Below, in pieces: positions 32,464-44,614 of a stretch of DNA of 64,000 bases. Source of the DNA: Maylandia zebra. Lineage: Eukaryota > Chordata > Actinopteri > Cichliformes > Cichlidae. The position numbers were made by a program, and so were the translations under genes. The DNA lies in the NCBI RefSeq assembly GCF_041146795.1, contig NC_135187.1:5901556-5965555 (forward strand). Reading direction: 5' to 3'. Within the stretch, counting starts at the first letter, position 1, and each line of letters begins with the position of its first letter. The notes beneath the pieces were generated by a model that saw only the letters and a list, made by a program, of their open reading frames with translations, was not told where the DNA came from and searched no databases.

Positions 32464-33422
32464 CTGTAAAATTGGCAGGACAAAATCAGATGACATTTGT
32501 ATTATATGATTTCTGTACCATTTAAGAAGGTTAAATAAAAACTAAAACTTGGTTCAGATTCATCATTTTAATTAATTAAATTAGCACCTTTAAATCTCAA
32601 CCTTGCATGAGAGAATGGCCATTCAACAGGGCACTGATAGGAATCTCTGAAGATGAACAGCACAGTCAATTTTAAATACAGTCAAGCAGATGTAACCAGA
32701 TGTACCCTTGACCTTCTCCAGAAAAGGAGAGATGTTATAACCTTATCTCCTATTACAGTGATTGCCCCTTGTCTCTTCCACCCATCCTCAAGGACACAGA
32801 ACAAAAGACTTCACCTGTTGAATTTCCCCCGACTGAGTGTCACCAACTTTCTCAGAGTTGTAACTGTGTGTGTGCAATGAAGTTAAAGCTGAATGCTCTT
32901 TCATATGTGCACCTTTTAAATTACCCAAAAGTGATATTGCTAAAACATGTAATGAACACACAAAAGAAAAGAAACATTTTCACCACATTGTGTAAGTTAA
33001 AAGGATAAAATAGAAAATAAAAGATCAAGTAACCTGCTTTTAGAATAAGTTAACATTTTTTAAATAACTTAACTGTGTGTATAATGTTCTGTACTGATTT
33101 AATAACACTCTGTAGTGCTTTCCTTTCAGCTACAGTCCAGTTTGTGAAAAACACAAGGATGTCACAAGAGAGGATACTTTGAACAAAAGATCTGTAAAAG
33201 CATAGCCACAGCTGCTGATCTAAAATTCCTCTTCTATATGCTTAAATATCTCCCTGTGTCTTTTTGACAAGTTAGGTGTTGTTAGTAGTCCATGTCAGGC
33301 GTAAAATGGCGACAGCTCATAGCAAAACTAAAAGACCAAATCTCTTACAATGCAATTTGCTGTAAGTCAAGAGAAATATTTTTAAATAAAAACTTAAATA
33401 AACTTTGAATAAAATATCTTAC
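32464..33422 (-). other. Locus B intron 1
   Basis: About 960 bases with no exon. A stretch around 33130-33310 looks like an old LINE tail, not identified. Confidence 0.6.
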
Positions 33423-33483
33423 CTGGAGATGCAGCAGGATAACAGAGGAGTAATATAAGCACACACTTCATCTTTTTTTCCAT
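33423..33483 (-). CDS. Locus B exon 1, signal peptide
   Basis: The leader contains MKCVLILLLCYPAASP and ends at donor G|GTAAGA. Two ATGs are possible: 33483 (MEKKMKCV) or 33471 (MKCV). I prefer the first because it gives a charged n-region before the hydrophobic core. A polypyrimidine-AG just upstream (TTCTTGTTTTAG) could mean an untranslated first exon further out. Confidence 0.8.
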
Positions 33484-33489
33484 TTTCAC

Positions 33490-35730
33490 ATTCACTAAAA
33501 CAAGAAAAACAACAGACAAAAACAACTGCAAGTGGTTGCGTGACTTGTTCAAGTTCTGTTTTCTGTTAGGCTGGGGCAAAGTTGTCTGAGTCAGAAAAAA
33601 TTAAACATTAAACCGACTGTGTGCCTCCAACAGTCTCTCTGTTTTTACCATGGCATGCACACTGGATTCCACCTGAAAGCATAACAAGGACACAAGACAG
33701 GACACAAACTCTGGTTTCAGATACTTTAGAGAGATTTATTTTTTTATAAATACTACTTCTGCTGCTTCAATTGAGTTGCAAAAGTCAGCTTGGTTAATAA
33801 GAAAAAGAAAAAAACCCTGCAAAAATGTTAAACATTATTGTTTAGTAAAACTACATCCCCTATATACTGCAGGTTTCAGGCAACTGAGTTACAAGTACTT
33901 ATGCAAATAGATAATTTAATATGTTTTATTTCTTATAATTATAGCATCAAACTCGAAACCTGCACTGAAATTAGACAGTTTAAATGGAGCTACTTTAGAT
34001 GAACAACTTAATGATAGAATTATGAGGACACACATTTGTGTTTTGGGGGATTTTTGTGGAAGTTGTTGCTATTAGTCTAAAATGAAGGCAGGCAGGTTAC
34101 ACAAGTCCAAGATCTTTTAATGCCAATGTGAATTTAAAGGATGCAAACTGCATGCATAACATTTTTTGTGTCATTAAATGTGTAATTCAAAGTCAGATTG
34201 ATATTATGATTGTCACAAATGGTGTAGTTTTACCTAAATTATGATTCTTCCCTAAATGAACTGATTGTGAGTTTTACTCTACCTGAGCAGTCAAAGCGTT
34301 TTATACAACATGCTTCATTCACCCCTTCACACTTTCGATTTCTTTTTATGCAACATTCATATACACTATTCATATACACTATGCTCTCCACTCAACAGTA
34401 CCAATGCCACATCAGCTCCACTAAGGTGCTATTGAAGGCTATTAGGGTTCTGATGATCTTGTACAGTTCCAGGAATTCCAGGATCAATGTGTGAGCCACT
34501 GTCATAGGCTTTCTTGTAGTCAACTTAGGCAGTCTACAGGTTGGTCAGTCTAGTCTACAGTCTCGAGTGACTGCTCTACCTAGCAGGAACTGGTGTTCTA
34601 CTCCGCTGGTGTTACTGGTTATTCCTGTCTTGGCCCCACTCATGTATTGAGCTATGTGTCTATTCACCAAATACACTTTATTTACAGCATAAAAATACCC
34701 TGATCAGGGAAGAGAATGATTAAAAACAAAACCTAAAGTCCCAAGGGTCCCAATCGGGCTCCGCCACACTTCTTGGCTGTTAAGGGTCTGCTGAGTCCAC
34801 CAGTGGGAGCCAGGCCAACAAAGTCCTTCGTGGTCTCCTCGCCACACCGCTCCAGCTTCCACTAAGCACAGAACAGCAGCAGCAGTCACCCTTCTTAATT
34901 TACTGAGGTGTCTTTAAGAATTTTAACCACTTGGGAGTTACCACGCGAGGGCAGAGCTCCAAACTCTGCCTGCTGCTGCTCCGTGTCTTAAGTGTTTAGC
35001 TGGCGTCTTGCTACCACCGTGGAAGAAGTCTGCCGTCAACTGAACGAGGGCCGTCTCTCTCTTTTCCTGTGGCCGTGCCCTGCCGGTAATTGCCGCTCTA
35101 CAGCTCTCACTGCTGTGGCTGCGCCTGCCACCACGCAACTCCGTGGCTCTCTCCTCCTTCCCTGCGTCCGGCTGCGATTCCCTTTTCTGACCTGCCAAAC
35201 TCGCTTATTGGCCTCTGGCTACCAACAAGGGAGGCCTGATTAATTGGCGTTCTCTGTGCAACAACTAGGTAAGAAAAATCCTTCTTCCCCGGATGACATG
35301 TGCAACTAAGTGACTCAACTACCTGCTTACGTTCCAATTACTCCTTCCTCCATGGACTCATAGACCCTTGGACTTTTTCGCCCCTTGATTACAAGTAAGC
35401 ATCCTGGCTAATTCTCACTCTCTGGACACTGGACAATCTCTCAACATCATTCCCTCAAAAGATCATCCAGGACTGCACCTCCTCTGTGACCCTAACAGTT
35501 TCCACCTTCCCCATTTTGCTTCCTCCTCACATCATATAACCCTCTGAGTAAGTAAATTAAAAACTCAAAAGTAAAATTCTCTATAGTCCTCATTTGGGTT
35601 CTGCTCGTTGAGTACATTGTTACTACTAGTTTTGCTGGTCTGTTAGATATGAAGTTGGAAATGGAAATAATACATGAAAATAATATTGTAATCAAGAAAG
35701 AGGTCAATTTTGACAAAAAAGTCTTTTATC
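33490..35730. other. No recognised gene
   Basis: Upstream flank of locus B. The part 34500-35530 is less AT-rich, with open frames on both strands, but no domain or splice structure that I recognise. It may be an old LTR-type repeat. Confidence 0.35.
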
Positions 35731-35732
35731 CA

Positions 35733-36835
35733 CCTCTCCTTGAATCGCTACCTTATCTTGGTGGAGGGGCTTTGTGTGTCCCAGGGATCCCAGGGGCTAT
35801 GTTGCCTGGGGGTGTTTGCCCCCTGGTAGGGTCTCCCATGGCAAATTGGTCCTGGGTGAGGGACCAGACAAAGAGCGATTCAGAAGATCCTTACAAGGAA
35901 AACATTGAGGGAACAGTTTACCCTGCTAGAGACAGGGTTACCAGGGCCCCGCCCTGGAGCCAGGCCTGGGGAGGGTGCTCGAGGGTGAGCATCTGGTGGT
36001 TGGAGCTTAGTCCATAGGGCCCGGCCGGGCACAGCCCGAAAATGGGACATGGGCCAATCCTCCCGCAGGCCCATCACCCGCACAAGGCATTGTAGGGGTT
36101 GGGTGCGTTGTGTGATGGGCGGCGGCCAGGAGTGGAGGCCCTGGCGGACTGAGCCCCAGCTACCAAGACTGGCAATTGGGACATGGTGGGGAAGGAGCCT
36201 GAGTTAGTGTGTGAGGTTGAGAGGTACAAGCTAGATATAGTCGGGCTCACCTCTAAGCATGGCTTGGGCTCTAGAACCAGTCTCCTGGAGAGGGGCTGGA
36301 CTCTGTCTCAGTCTGGAGTTGCCCCTGGTGAGAGGCGGCGGGCTGGGGTGGGTATTCTAATATCCCCTCGGCTTGCTGCCTGTATGTTGGAGTTCTTCCT
36401 GGTGGATGAGAGGGTTTGTTTCCTGCGCCTTAGGGTCGGGAACGGGTCTGGATGTGTTCCAACTACAGGGGAATCACACTGCTGAGCCTCCCTGGGAAAG
36501 TCTATGCCAGGGTGCTGGAAAGGAGATTTGTCCGCTAGTCGAACCTCAGATAAAGGAGGAACAATGCGGTCTTCCTCCTGGTCGCAGAACACTGGACCAG
36601 CTCTTTATCCTCTCAAGGATACTTGAGAGCGCATGGGAGTTTGCCCAACCAGTCTACATGTGTTTTGTGGACTTGGAGAAGGCATTCGACTGTGTTCCTC
36701 GGGGTGTCCTGTGGGAGGTGCTACCTGAGTATGGGGTGTCTGGCCCATTTCTACGGGCCATTCGATCCCTATAAACCGTTGCAAGAGCCTTTTGAGTATG
36801 ACGTCCTGCCAGTGAACACAGCCTGAAGTGTGGCA
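35733..36835 (+). pseudogene. RTE-like LINE, 5' end present, internally deleted
   Basis: The copy starts with the family's usual 5' sequence (CCTTATCTTGGTGGAGGGGC), followed by a GC-rich leader and the endonuclease start in a damaged frame (VCEVERYKLDIVGLTSKHGL, RRAGVGILI). Near 36455 it jumps from the endonuclease directly to reverse-transcriptase sequence (GNHTAEP, LDQLFILSRILESAWEF, MCFVDLEKAFDCVPRGVLW), and it stops before the catalytic FADD motif. The removed middle is more than 1 kb. It belongs to the same family as 1-945. Confidence 0.8.
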
Positions 36836-36932
36836 AATACTGTTTCAATTTGACTGAAGTAATTCATTAACAAACTAGTTAATAATTAACTCATTACTCA
36901 TTACTTAGTTACAGTAGACATGGGGTCAATGT

Positions 36933-37050
36933 GGGGCGACCATGGTTCAGGGGTTGCAAAGCTCATCTATTAACAGGAAGGTTGCCGGTTCAATCCCCAG
37001 CTCTGTCTGTCTTGGTCGTTGTGCCCTTGGGCAAAAAGAAACTTACCTCA
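36933..37050 (+). repeat. tRNA-derived SINE head fragment
   Basis: Starts GGGGCGACCATGGTTCAGGG (box A-like) and contains box B GGTTCAATCCC followed by GTGCCCTTGGGCAA. It matches the head of the SINE at 61889-62166. The body and tail are missing. The LTR element at 37102 begins 50 bases later. Confidence 0.75.
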
Positions 37051-37101
37051 CTTGATTTTGTGTTTAATTTATTCAGCACAATGTTTCCAATGATTAGGAT
37101 C

Positions 37102-37968
37102 TGTGGAGCAGGGAAATTATTTTACTGCTATTGTTAAATAATTGTCATCAGTACCATTGCATTAATAATATAATCTGGAGTTTATATTGCATTCAGGGGT
37201 TGAACAGTGTGTGTCTTTCAGAAAGGCTAAAAGTCACAGGCTGACAGGAAACAGGCTTGCAGAGAGTTTGCAGAAGCAGGAAGTTATTTTGAGCAGCAGT
37301 ATGATCATTGCTTTAACAATGTAACAGATAGCTTTAAGAAGGCCTTAAGATGCTTATGCACACAGTTATTATGTTTAGTAGAGGTTCTTGATTAAAACAT
37401 TTATTTAGTAAAAGTCATATCCATAGTTTCAGTTCGATTATTACACATACGAGAGTGGTTTCTGTCTCTCTGTCTGGTGAGGGGTCAGGAGCTAGTCGCG
37501 AGGTGAAACAGGGTGCAATTGTGGTTAGCACACAGACGCAGACACACACACACTTTTAGTTAGATTCATTTATGGGGGAAAGTTTAATTATGTTTTGCTG
37601 ATGTTGCAAAGAGCAGTTTGTCGCAGAACTGCTGCTGAGGTGTCAAGATGACAAGCGAGCATCCGGCAGTGACAGGATGCACCTGTTATGAAGATGGAAG
37701 ACGATGTTCTTTTAAACTGTGTTAAAAGGTCATTGTGGTTTTGATTTGACGTATGTATATATCCTGTCTGTGACGTATGAAGGGGCGTCAGTAATTCAAA
37801 CCCTGATGCTATAAAAATCTGTGTATGCTCTGATTAAGTCGAGGACTACTGGCTGTCTGCGTACAGAGTGTCTTCCCACGCGTGTATTCATTAAAATCAT
37901 TGTTTGACCAAAGACCTACTGGACCAAGAGTGGTTTGTACTCTCCCTCCTCAATTTTGAATCTTAACA
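37102..37968 (+). repeat. 5' LTR
   Basis: TG...CA ends. A TATA-like box (CTATAAAAATC) lies near 37808 and an ATTAAA poly(A)-type signal near 37889, giving the usual U3-R-U5 order. No difference from the 3' LTR was seen in a line-by-line comparison. Confidence 0.95.
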
Positions 37969-37970
37969 TT

Positions 37971-37986
37971 TGGGGGCTTCGTCCGG
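37971..37986 (+). other. Primer-binding site, tRNA-Pro-like
   Basis: TGGGGGCTTCGTCCGG follows the LTR after two T bases, the same spacing as in gammaretroviruses. It differs from the standard proline-tRNA site by one inserted T and at its 3' edge. Confidence 0.75.
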
Positions 37987-40900
37987 TGGTTGAGGAGGGA
38001 GGATTGGAGGTGTAGACGGTGATGTATGGTCCATTGTGGTCAGACAGGTAGGCGTGACCCGGCAACCAAACTGAGGGGACAGGCGCCTTTAAAAAGAGGT
38101 AGGCACAGGCCTGTTGATTTTATCCGAAGTGTGCTGAATTGGATGATAAAATTAAATGTCTATTCAGTAAAAGTTGCCGGTAAATGTCTGCTTTGATTTT
38201 GATGAAAAATCTCATGAATTGAAGCAGTTAGAGTTCTGCTAAGAAGAAATGAAAGTAGTTAAGAGTCTGATAAGAAAAGTTTAAATACTGGGTTGAAGTC
38301 CCAAAGAAATTGAGTTGGAGTCTCAAGTAGTTTGGTAGGGAATTGGTTATTTTGTTGGTTAGAGTCCAAATTTGGTCATAAGAGTGGACCTGAGCGGTCA
38401 AATTGACCACTAGGTTGCATTTGCCTCAGTTATACACTTGTTTTGGGTGTTGATTGTTGTTTCAAAGTATTATAAATTACTCAAGAACGCCAGTTGGACT
38501 GGTAGGAAGCGCAGAGCCCGGAGGTTATGCTCCCTCCTTGTCGTGGACGCGCGACATTGACCTGTCGGCGAACAGGGTTAGTTCAGTTTGGCTTAACTGT
38601 GGGGTACAGGGCATCCTGGAATTAAGCTAGGAGTTAGAGTCTCCTTACCGTTTGGAACGGTACCTGCGCTTTTTTGGACAGGAGAAGTTGGACTTCGGGC
38701 GTGTAACTTTAACTTAACATTTCGAGGTAAGCCTTGGCTGTGAAACGCCAAAAATAGAGCTTCAGGCAAAGTTTGGGTTGGTTGACGCTTTTAAATTGTG
38801 TTAGGGATTTTAGAGATGAGGCCAGAAACAGTTAAAGTCTTGATACTGGTGAATTGGTCGCAAAAAACTCAGGGAGTTTATCCGCTGGGCGGTTATTTAA
38901 AATTTGTCGAAATTGTGTAGGCGCTAAAGCTGGCAGATCTGACAGTGGTTGTAAATATAAGACGTCGTTGTAATATAGAATAAGAAAATTTGGTGTGAGA
39001 GATCTCTGTGTGTCGAGTCAGTAATGCACTGACTGCCTGCTGCCATTTTTAGATGGAGAGTGTGTGTGCATGCAAACGAGGCAACTGATGCAGAGCGCAT
39101 GAGAGGACTATGCTTTCGGTTTTGTGTGATTATTCAGCCCTATAACTATTGTTTGCAAATGTGGATAAATGTCTGCGATTAAAATGCTGGCTTAGTAAAT
39201 AATAACATTGTAAATATATGTAGAGTAGAGTGAGTGCAAGGTGATGTGTGAACAGAGGAAGTCTGAGAGAGAAGTGTGTGCGTAGGCAAAATGCAGAGTG
39301 TGTGCGTGAAATAAGGGAGTATTGTTTTTACATCAAGGTTTAGTAGAACTAAAGTAGAACGTCACAAACAAACAAAAGAAGGTAAAATGAAGAGAGAAAA
39401 TAATGTGGTTCCCTGACCGGGAGAGAAAATAACTGACAATTACATTAATGAATAGAAAACACACATACACAAAGTGCCATATGTGAAATTATTCTAGGAA
39501 GGAGTCAGAAGTGAGATAGTTTAATATAAGATGCAATGAAGGAAGCAGCTTATACTCCTTTAATTTCCAGAGCCAGTGTGTTCCCTCCCCTGCCCACTTG
39601 GGCCCCGTATCAGGCGAGTATGGAAGGCTGGATAGCCCATGACGGGTAAGATCCCACCTCAAAACCCTGGGACAACCTAAGGCAGGCACAGTCACGATTA
39701 CTCGGCTTCAGTAAGAAGACGGGACCTGACGGGTAAGGCCGCTGGGCTGAGGCAGAGGGGGTAAGTGGCAAGTGGAGCCCTACCTTCTGGCTGAGGACAA
39801 GGAATGCTGCTATTTAAGGTAGGAAATCAGAATTTGGGTTAGTAAATTTGGGGAGGAGAAAATTGACTGTTTAAAGGCAAAATTATGAAGGAGTCTGACA
39901 CACTGCAAAAGCACCATATGCAAATTCACGTACACAAACAGAAAATGCATTAACCTTATAAAGACAAGACAAGCTCATGGAGTTTAATGCAGAGATAGAG
40001 ATTAAACCTGGCTAAGAACACAAACATATGCAATGAAGAACAGCTTGCTATTTTGTATGAATGATACAATGGTGTGAATGTTTAATAAAATGCATTTGAA
40101 TTTGTAATTGAGGAATAGAAGAAGCCATATGATAAAGGGAGTTATGAAAACAAAAAAGTGATTAAAGTAGTATTAAAAAGAGTGTCTTAGGAATGCTCTC
40201 GTACTGAGTGATCAAAACCAGTGATAACTGTAGAAAGAAATAACATAATTTAATAAGTTGGGAATGTTTAAACATATGTTTCTGTTGTTACAGCTTTTTG
40301 AGAGATGGCTTAGTATGCACATTAGCTGTAGTGGTGAGTGGTGACGTAAGAGTTTCCTGTATGTGTGTGACTGAGGAAGTGACTTTCAGAAGAGGAAGCA
40401 TGGCAGACGAGAAGTGCAGATTGGGGTAGGAAATTTTAGTTTAGTGATTATATGATGTCGTAAGGGGTCTTATGCTGAATTTAAGAGCATAAGGGGGTGA
40501 TTTTTGTGTGCAAATTGAGTGGTTTTAATGAGACTTTCGGTGTATTGAGGAGGTGAAATTATGTGGTGGTAAAATACTTGTGTGTTTAAGGTTGTTGAGG
40601 TTGTTGTGGTAATGGGTTGATTCGGTCAGTTAGGTTTGGGTTGTTGGTGTTTTTGTTTTAATAGAGGGAGTTTTAGGAAACATGGACATGTCTAAAATTG
40701 GGCCCATTATTTTGTAACAGTGCACTTAAAGAAAACCTGTCAGGTGATTTTGTTTTGTTTTTATGAGCTAACAATCAGCTCTATTTTTCATTTCTGTTTT
40801 AAGCAGGCCTGCAACAGTGAATAACGGCGCTGAAAATTCTCGGGAAGAGCAAATATAAGGCGGCTTTCCAGATTACAATTGGCTGAGGAGAGCTACCTGT

Positions 40901-42900
40901 GGGGACTGATCAAGGTCGTAAGTCCCTGTAAAAAGGATTTTATGCGAGTCAATCCAGTCCAAAAGCATAAAGAAATATTTTCCTATGGAAAATAAAAAAT
41001 GACTGAGCTCATTTTGCTGAGGGTGGAGTATCTGATCGTGCGGGAAGTTCCACTATCAGCAAATACATGGTGTGACTGAATGTGAGTGAGGATGAATTAA
41101 TGTGGACAAACAATTTGCTTTTACCAGAGAAGATTTCTGTTTTGTTTTATTAAGTGGGGTTAGATTATGGGATTATAGTATATTGTTGGGAGAATGCCAA
41201 ATGCTAAAGGGGAAATATTTTTTGATGTAACTCAGTTACCATTAATTGTAGAAACACATGACTGATAACTGTTCTGTTTTAAGTTTATTTTATGACATAC
41301 ATTGGATCATGAGTGGGGAAACTGAGCATTTTTAAGTTTTGTATAGTATCTTGACACATGAAATGTATCAAGATAAAGGGGGGTTTAGGGTTTATTAATT
41401 TAATTGTTTAATAATTTAGGATCATTTTAGGACCTTTTGGGTTTTTGATCATTTGGATATGGTAAAACTGAAACTGTTATTTTTAAGTTAAGGTTAAAGG
41501 ATTAAAAGTGAACTTGTCACGGTTTGCGAGGCAAGCCGTGTGGAGTTGTAGAAAAGGACCCAAAAGGCGGCAGCTCTGGTGCAGGTGAATATTTATTTAC
41601 AACGGTGGGCATAAAACAGCACTGGTGGAAAAACAAGAAACCGGAAACCTAAACTGGGTAAGCTAATAACACAAAGAGAGACGAGAGCTCATAAATAGAC
41701 AGAGGGGCACAAGGGGGTAAGAGTCACAAAGGGAAAAAACACTTAGGGAACACCACAATAGGACACCTGAGAAAACCTGGCCTAAATAAGGAGCGAAAAT
41801 ACAAGGAACCAAGAATACTGGGCCAACATGGCCCAGGACCATGACAGAACTGAATCCTGTTTAGAAGATACAATGCCGGTTTTTCAAAGCTGTGAATAAA
41901 TCTTAGAGGGAAAATTAGTGAGGGTTGAAGGAGTAGAACAGGTTTGATTTCTTTTTGATTTCTAGAAGTAGTGGTTATAATGTAGGCTTACACATACAGA
42001 TATTACATAGGAGGTATTTTTAGGATAAAGGGGGAGCTTATAAATAGAAATGATTTTTATACATATTGCATTTTGTGCTTTTAAAGGAGTTGTGGCTCAA
42101 ATTTGTCTCTGGAGGGTCACGAGCCTTTGGCTAGCGCTATGATTAGCCAATCTACTGTGAGGATAATATGAGTTCATGAAGGATTGCACACGCTTACAGA
42201 CACAGAGTTAAGAAACACACATGACAGTATTGATTCCAGGCAAAAGGCCTTAAATTCATTTAGCTTTTAACTGAACTTAAAGAAGGACCAAAGAGGAAGG
42301 AAAGCATATATTTTGGTTAAGTCTGATAAACTAGAATTAGAAGGTATGGTTACATTAAAAGGAGCAAAATGAAATAAAAAGGCTATACCAAAACGGGTTA
42401 TAACATAGGAAATGTGAGGTTAAAATGAAGTTAACACATAGGAGTTGTTTCAAGGCAGCATTTAGCTATGATGAAATGTATACAGGAGTAATTGCTTATA
42501 TGCTTAAACTTAATTGATTAAAGTGGTTGTTTTCTTTTGGAGTAGAGGAACTTGCAGCAGCGACAATTTGTGCACAGGATGTTGATGATCAGATAAGGGA
42601 AAATAGAGCGAGCAACCGGACGTGAAAGCAGGGCTTAAAGAGTTCTAAAGGGATGAGTAACGTTGAAGAGTATACATAAATACAAGTCAATAAGTTAAGA
42701 AGATAATTAGGATCAGGCTTTTGATTAAAGAGTCCCAGATAGGATAAGTTAGGGAGGTGCAGGAAAAGGTGTTTTGTTTCTTTTGCAGAAGATCGATCTC
42801 GGCGACCACAGGAGGGGCGAGGATCCTGGAGATCTCGAGGTCCGAGACCACCAGAGAGGGTCTGCGTGAGGACACAATGTATTGTGACCTCTGGTGTTCC
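37987..42900 (+). other. Non-coding interior of the LTR element
   Basis: AT-rich, without long reading frames. The first 750 bases look like a retroviral leader, with donor-like AGACAG|GTAGGC near 38048, a GC-rich patch at 38500-38720 and repeated words of the form GTTRGAGTC (near 38296, 38315, 38359 and 38630). A second GC-rich patch lies at 39560-39790. A 332-base solo LTR of another family sits at 41515-41846. No remnant of pol or env was recognised. Confidence 0.75.
41515..41846 (-). mobile_element. Nested solo LTR with 5-base duplication
   Basis: Ends TGTCACGG and CCATGACA, with AATAAATATTC on the minus strand near its 3' end, flanked by gaact at 41510-41514 and 41847-41851. It lies inside the larger LTR element. 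Confidence 0.85.
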
Positions 42901-42918
42901 AGAGGTCAAGAGAGGGAG
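42901..42918 (+). other. Polypurine tract
   Basis: AGAGGTCAAGAGAGGGAG directly before the 3' LTR, the expected plus-strand primer site of retroelements. Confidence 0.75.
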
Positions 42919-43785
42919 TGTGGAGCAGGGAAATTATTTTACTGCTATTGTTAAATAATTGTCATCAGTACCATTGCATTAATAATATAATCTGGAGTTT
43001 ATATTGCATTCAGGGGTTGAACAGTGTGTGTCTTTCAGAAAGGCTAAAAGTCACAGGCTGACAGGAAACAGGCTTGCAGAGAGTTTGCAGAAGCAGGAAG
43101 TTATTTTGAGCAGCAGTATGATCATTGCTTTAACAATGTAACAGATAGCTTTAAGAAGGCCTTAAGATGCTTATGCACACAGTTATTATGTTTAGTAGAG
43201 GTTCTTGATTAAAACATTTATTTAGTAAAAGTCATATCCATAGTTTCAGTTCGATTATTACACATACGAGAGTGGTTTCTGTCTCTCTGTCTGGTGAGGG
43301 GTCAGGAGCTAGTCGCGAGGTGAAACAGGGTGCAATTGTGGTTAGCACACAGACGCAGACACACACACACTTTTAGTTAGATTCATTTATGGGGGAAAGT
43401 TTAATTATGTTTTGCTGATGTTGCAAAGAGCAGTTTGTCGCAGAACTGCTGCTGAGGTGTCAAGATGACAAGCGAGCATCCGGCAGTGACAGGATGCACC
43501 TGTTATGAAGATGGAAGACGATGTTCTTTTAAACTGTGTTAAAAGGTCATTGTGGTTTTGATTTGACGTATGTATATATCCTGTCTGTGACGTATGAAGG
43601 GGCGTCAGTAATTCAAACCCTGATGCTATAAAAATCTGTGTATGCTCTGATTAAGTCGAGGACTACTGGCTGTCTGCGTACAGAGTGTCTTCCCACGCGT
43701 GTATTCATTAAAATCATTGTTTGACCAAAGACCTACTGGACCAAGAGTGGTTTGTACTCTCCCTCCTCAATTTTGAATCTTAACA
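42919..43785 (+). repeat. 3' LTR
   Basis: Same 867 bases as 37102-37968, offset 5817, followed by the duplicated gatc. Confidence 0.95.
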
Positions 43786-43789
43786 GATC

Positions 43790-44614
43790 ACAGAGGAACA
43801 CGATGGAATTTGGTGCTTTTGTCAAAATGTTCAGTGTCTACATTGTAACTGCAGTTGTTTTAGTTAAATTGTATGTTTTCTATTCCCCTGCTTCTCTATG
43901 ATTTGTCTGTTTCTTTTGCTTCTTTTGTTTGTATCCTGTTGCATAGCTCTTCAACAACCTGGCAGATCACGATCAGAAAACATTTTCTTTTGATTGTCTA
44001 AACCTACGAAGAAGTTTAAGTAACTTCTGAATGTCACATGTAGAAGTATAATAAATAATGTGTCTTCCACCACAGAGGTGTAGAAATACGTTTTTAATTC
44101 TGTATATTTTGCAGATCTACAAAACTTCATTTTTTTGACTTAGCAGTGCAGAAATTGTTATTATGTCGAGTTATTTGTTCCATCACAATCAGATGAAGAG
44201 CTGCTGTTGTTTTTGGCTTACGTAAGTGACAGACTGACATGCGAACGCTGCCAAATACATCACCTTGTTGTCAGAGGTAAAAAATTAGCAACAATAAGTA
44301 AAATATTGAAGAAAAAAAAAGCAGATGTGAATTATATAACAAAAATAGTTTTATTAAATATACATGTGGACATGATATTTGTGTTTGGACACTAAGGCAA
44401 TTTCACTGGCTGGTTTATTGATAACTGGAGACCATTTTGGGGTAAATTCAGCAGATTTGGCTCTACAATGTAATTGAAGATTTTTCGACTGCTTAAGAGT
44501 TAAACTGGTTTTTGATTTCCAAGAATAAGAGTTTGACCTCTGAGTTCTCCACTTCCTGGTATCAAGAGAAGACTTCCAAGCATTAGCAGGCTAGTAACCA
44601 TGACAACTGAAGAG
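43790..44614. other. No recognised gene
   Basis: AT-rich flank between two transposons. A 32-codon hydrophobic frame at about 43802-43900 (MEFGAFVKMFSVYIV) is too short to call. Confidence 0.4.

Larger units (their letters stand above)
27947..33483 (-). pseudogene. MHC class I locus B, complete gene broken by an L1 insertion in the alpha2 exon
   Basis: This encodes a class I heavy chain: leader, alpha1, alpha2, Ig-type alpha3, transmembrane helix and cytoplasmic tail. Six exons are seen: 33483-33423, 32463-32203, 32081-32004 plus 29500-29300, 29184-28882, 28489-28388 and 27996-27947. All joins are phase 1 with GT/AG ends. Without the insertion the coding length is 1056 bases (351 residues plus stop), normal for the family. 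The alpha1 end QRFNQTEG keeps Arg at position 84 and the glycosylation sequon; position 7 appears to be Phe. An L1-type element at 29501-31987 splits the alpha2 exon. No other damage is visible, so the break looks young and might be polymorphic. If not spliced out, the product would stop inside alpha2. Confidence 0.9.
37102..43785 (+). mobile_element. Retrovirus-like LTR element without coding interior
   Basis: Two 867-base direct repeats (37102-37968 and 42919-43785) start TGTGGAGCAG and end TCTTAACA and look identical by eye. The target duplication is gatc (37098-37101 and 43786-43789), four bases as in gamma-type retroviruses. A proline-tRNA-like primer site follows the 5' LTR and a purine tract precedes the 3' LTR. 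The 4950-base interior has no gag, protease, reverse transcriptase, integrase or envelope frame on either strand; the longest open frames are about 60-110 codons and unrelated. It must have been copied by enzymes from another element. It resembles the large non-coding LTR derivatives known from plants. Confidence 0.9.

Noticed and set aside
36931..37137. Frame ending CGAGKLFYCYC, repeated at 42757-42954
   Set aside because: Both run from unrelated flanks into the first bases of the two LTRs. The shared ending is LTR sequence and not a protein family.
42589..42909. 106-codon minus-strand frame at the end of the LTR element, considered as an env remnant
   Set aside because: No cleavage site, fusion peptide or disulfide motif, and wrong strand relative to the LTRs.
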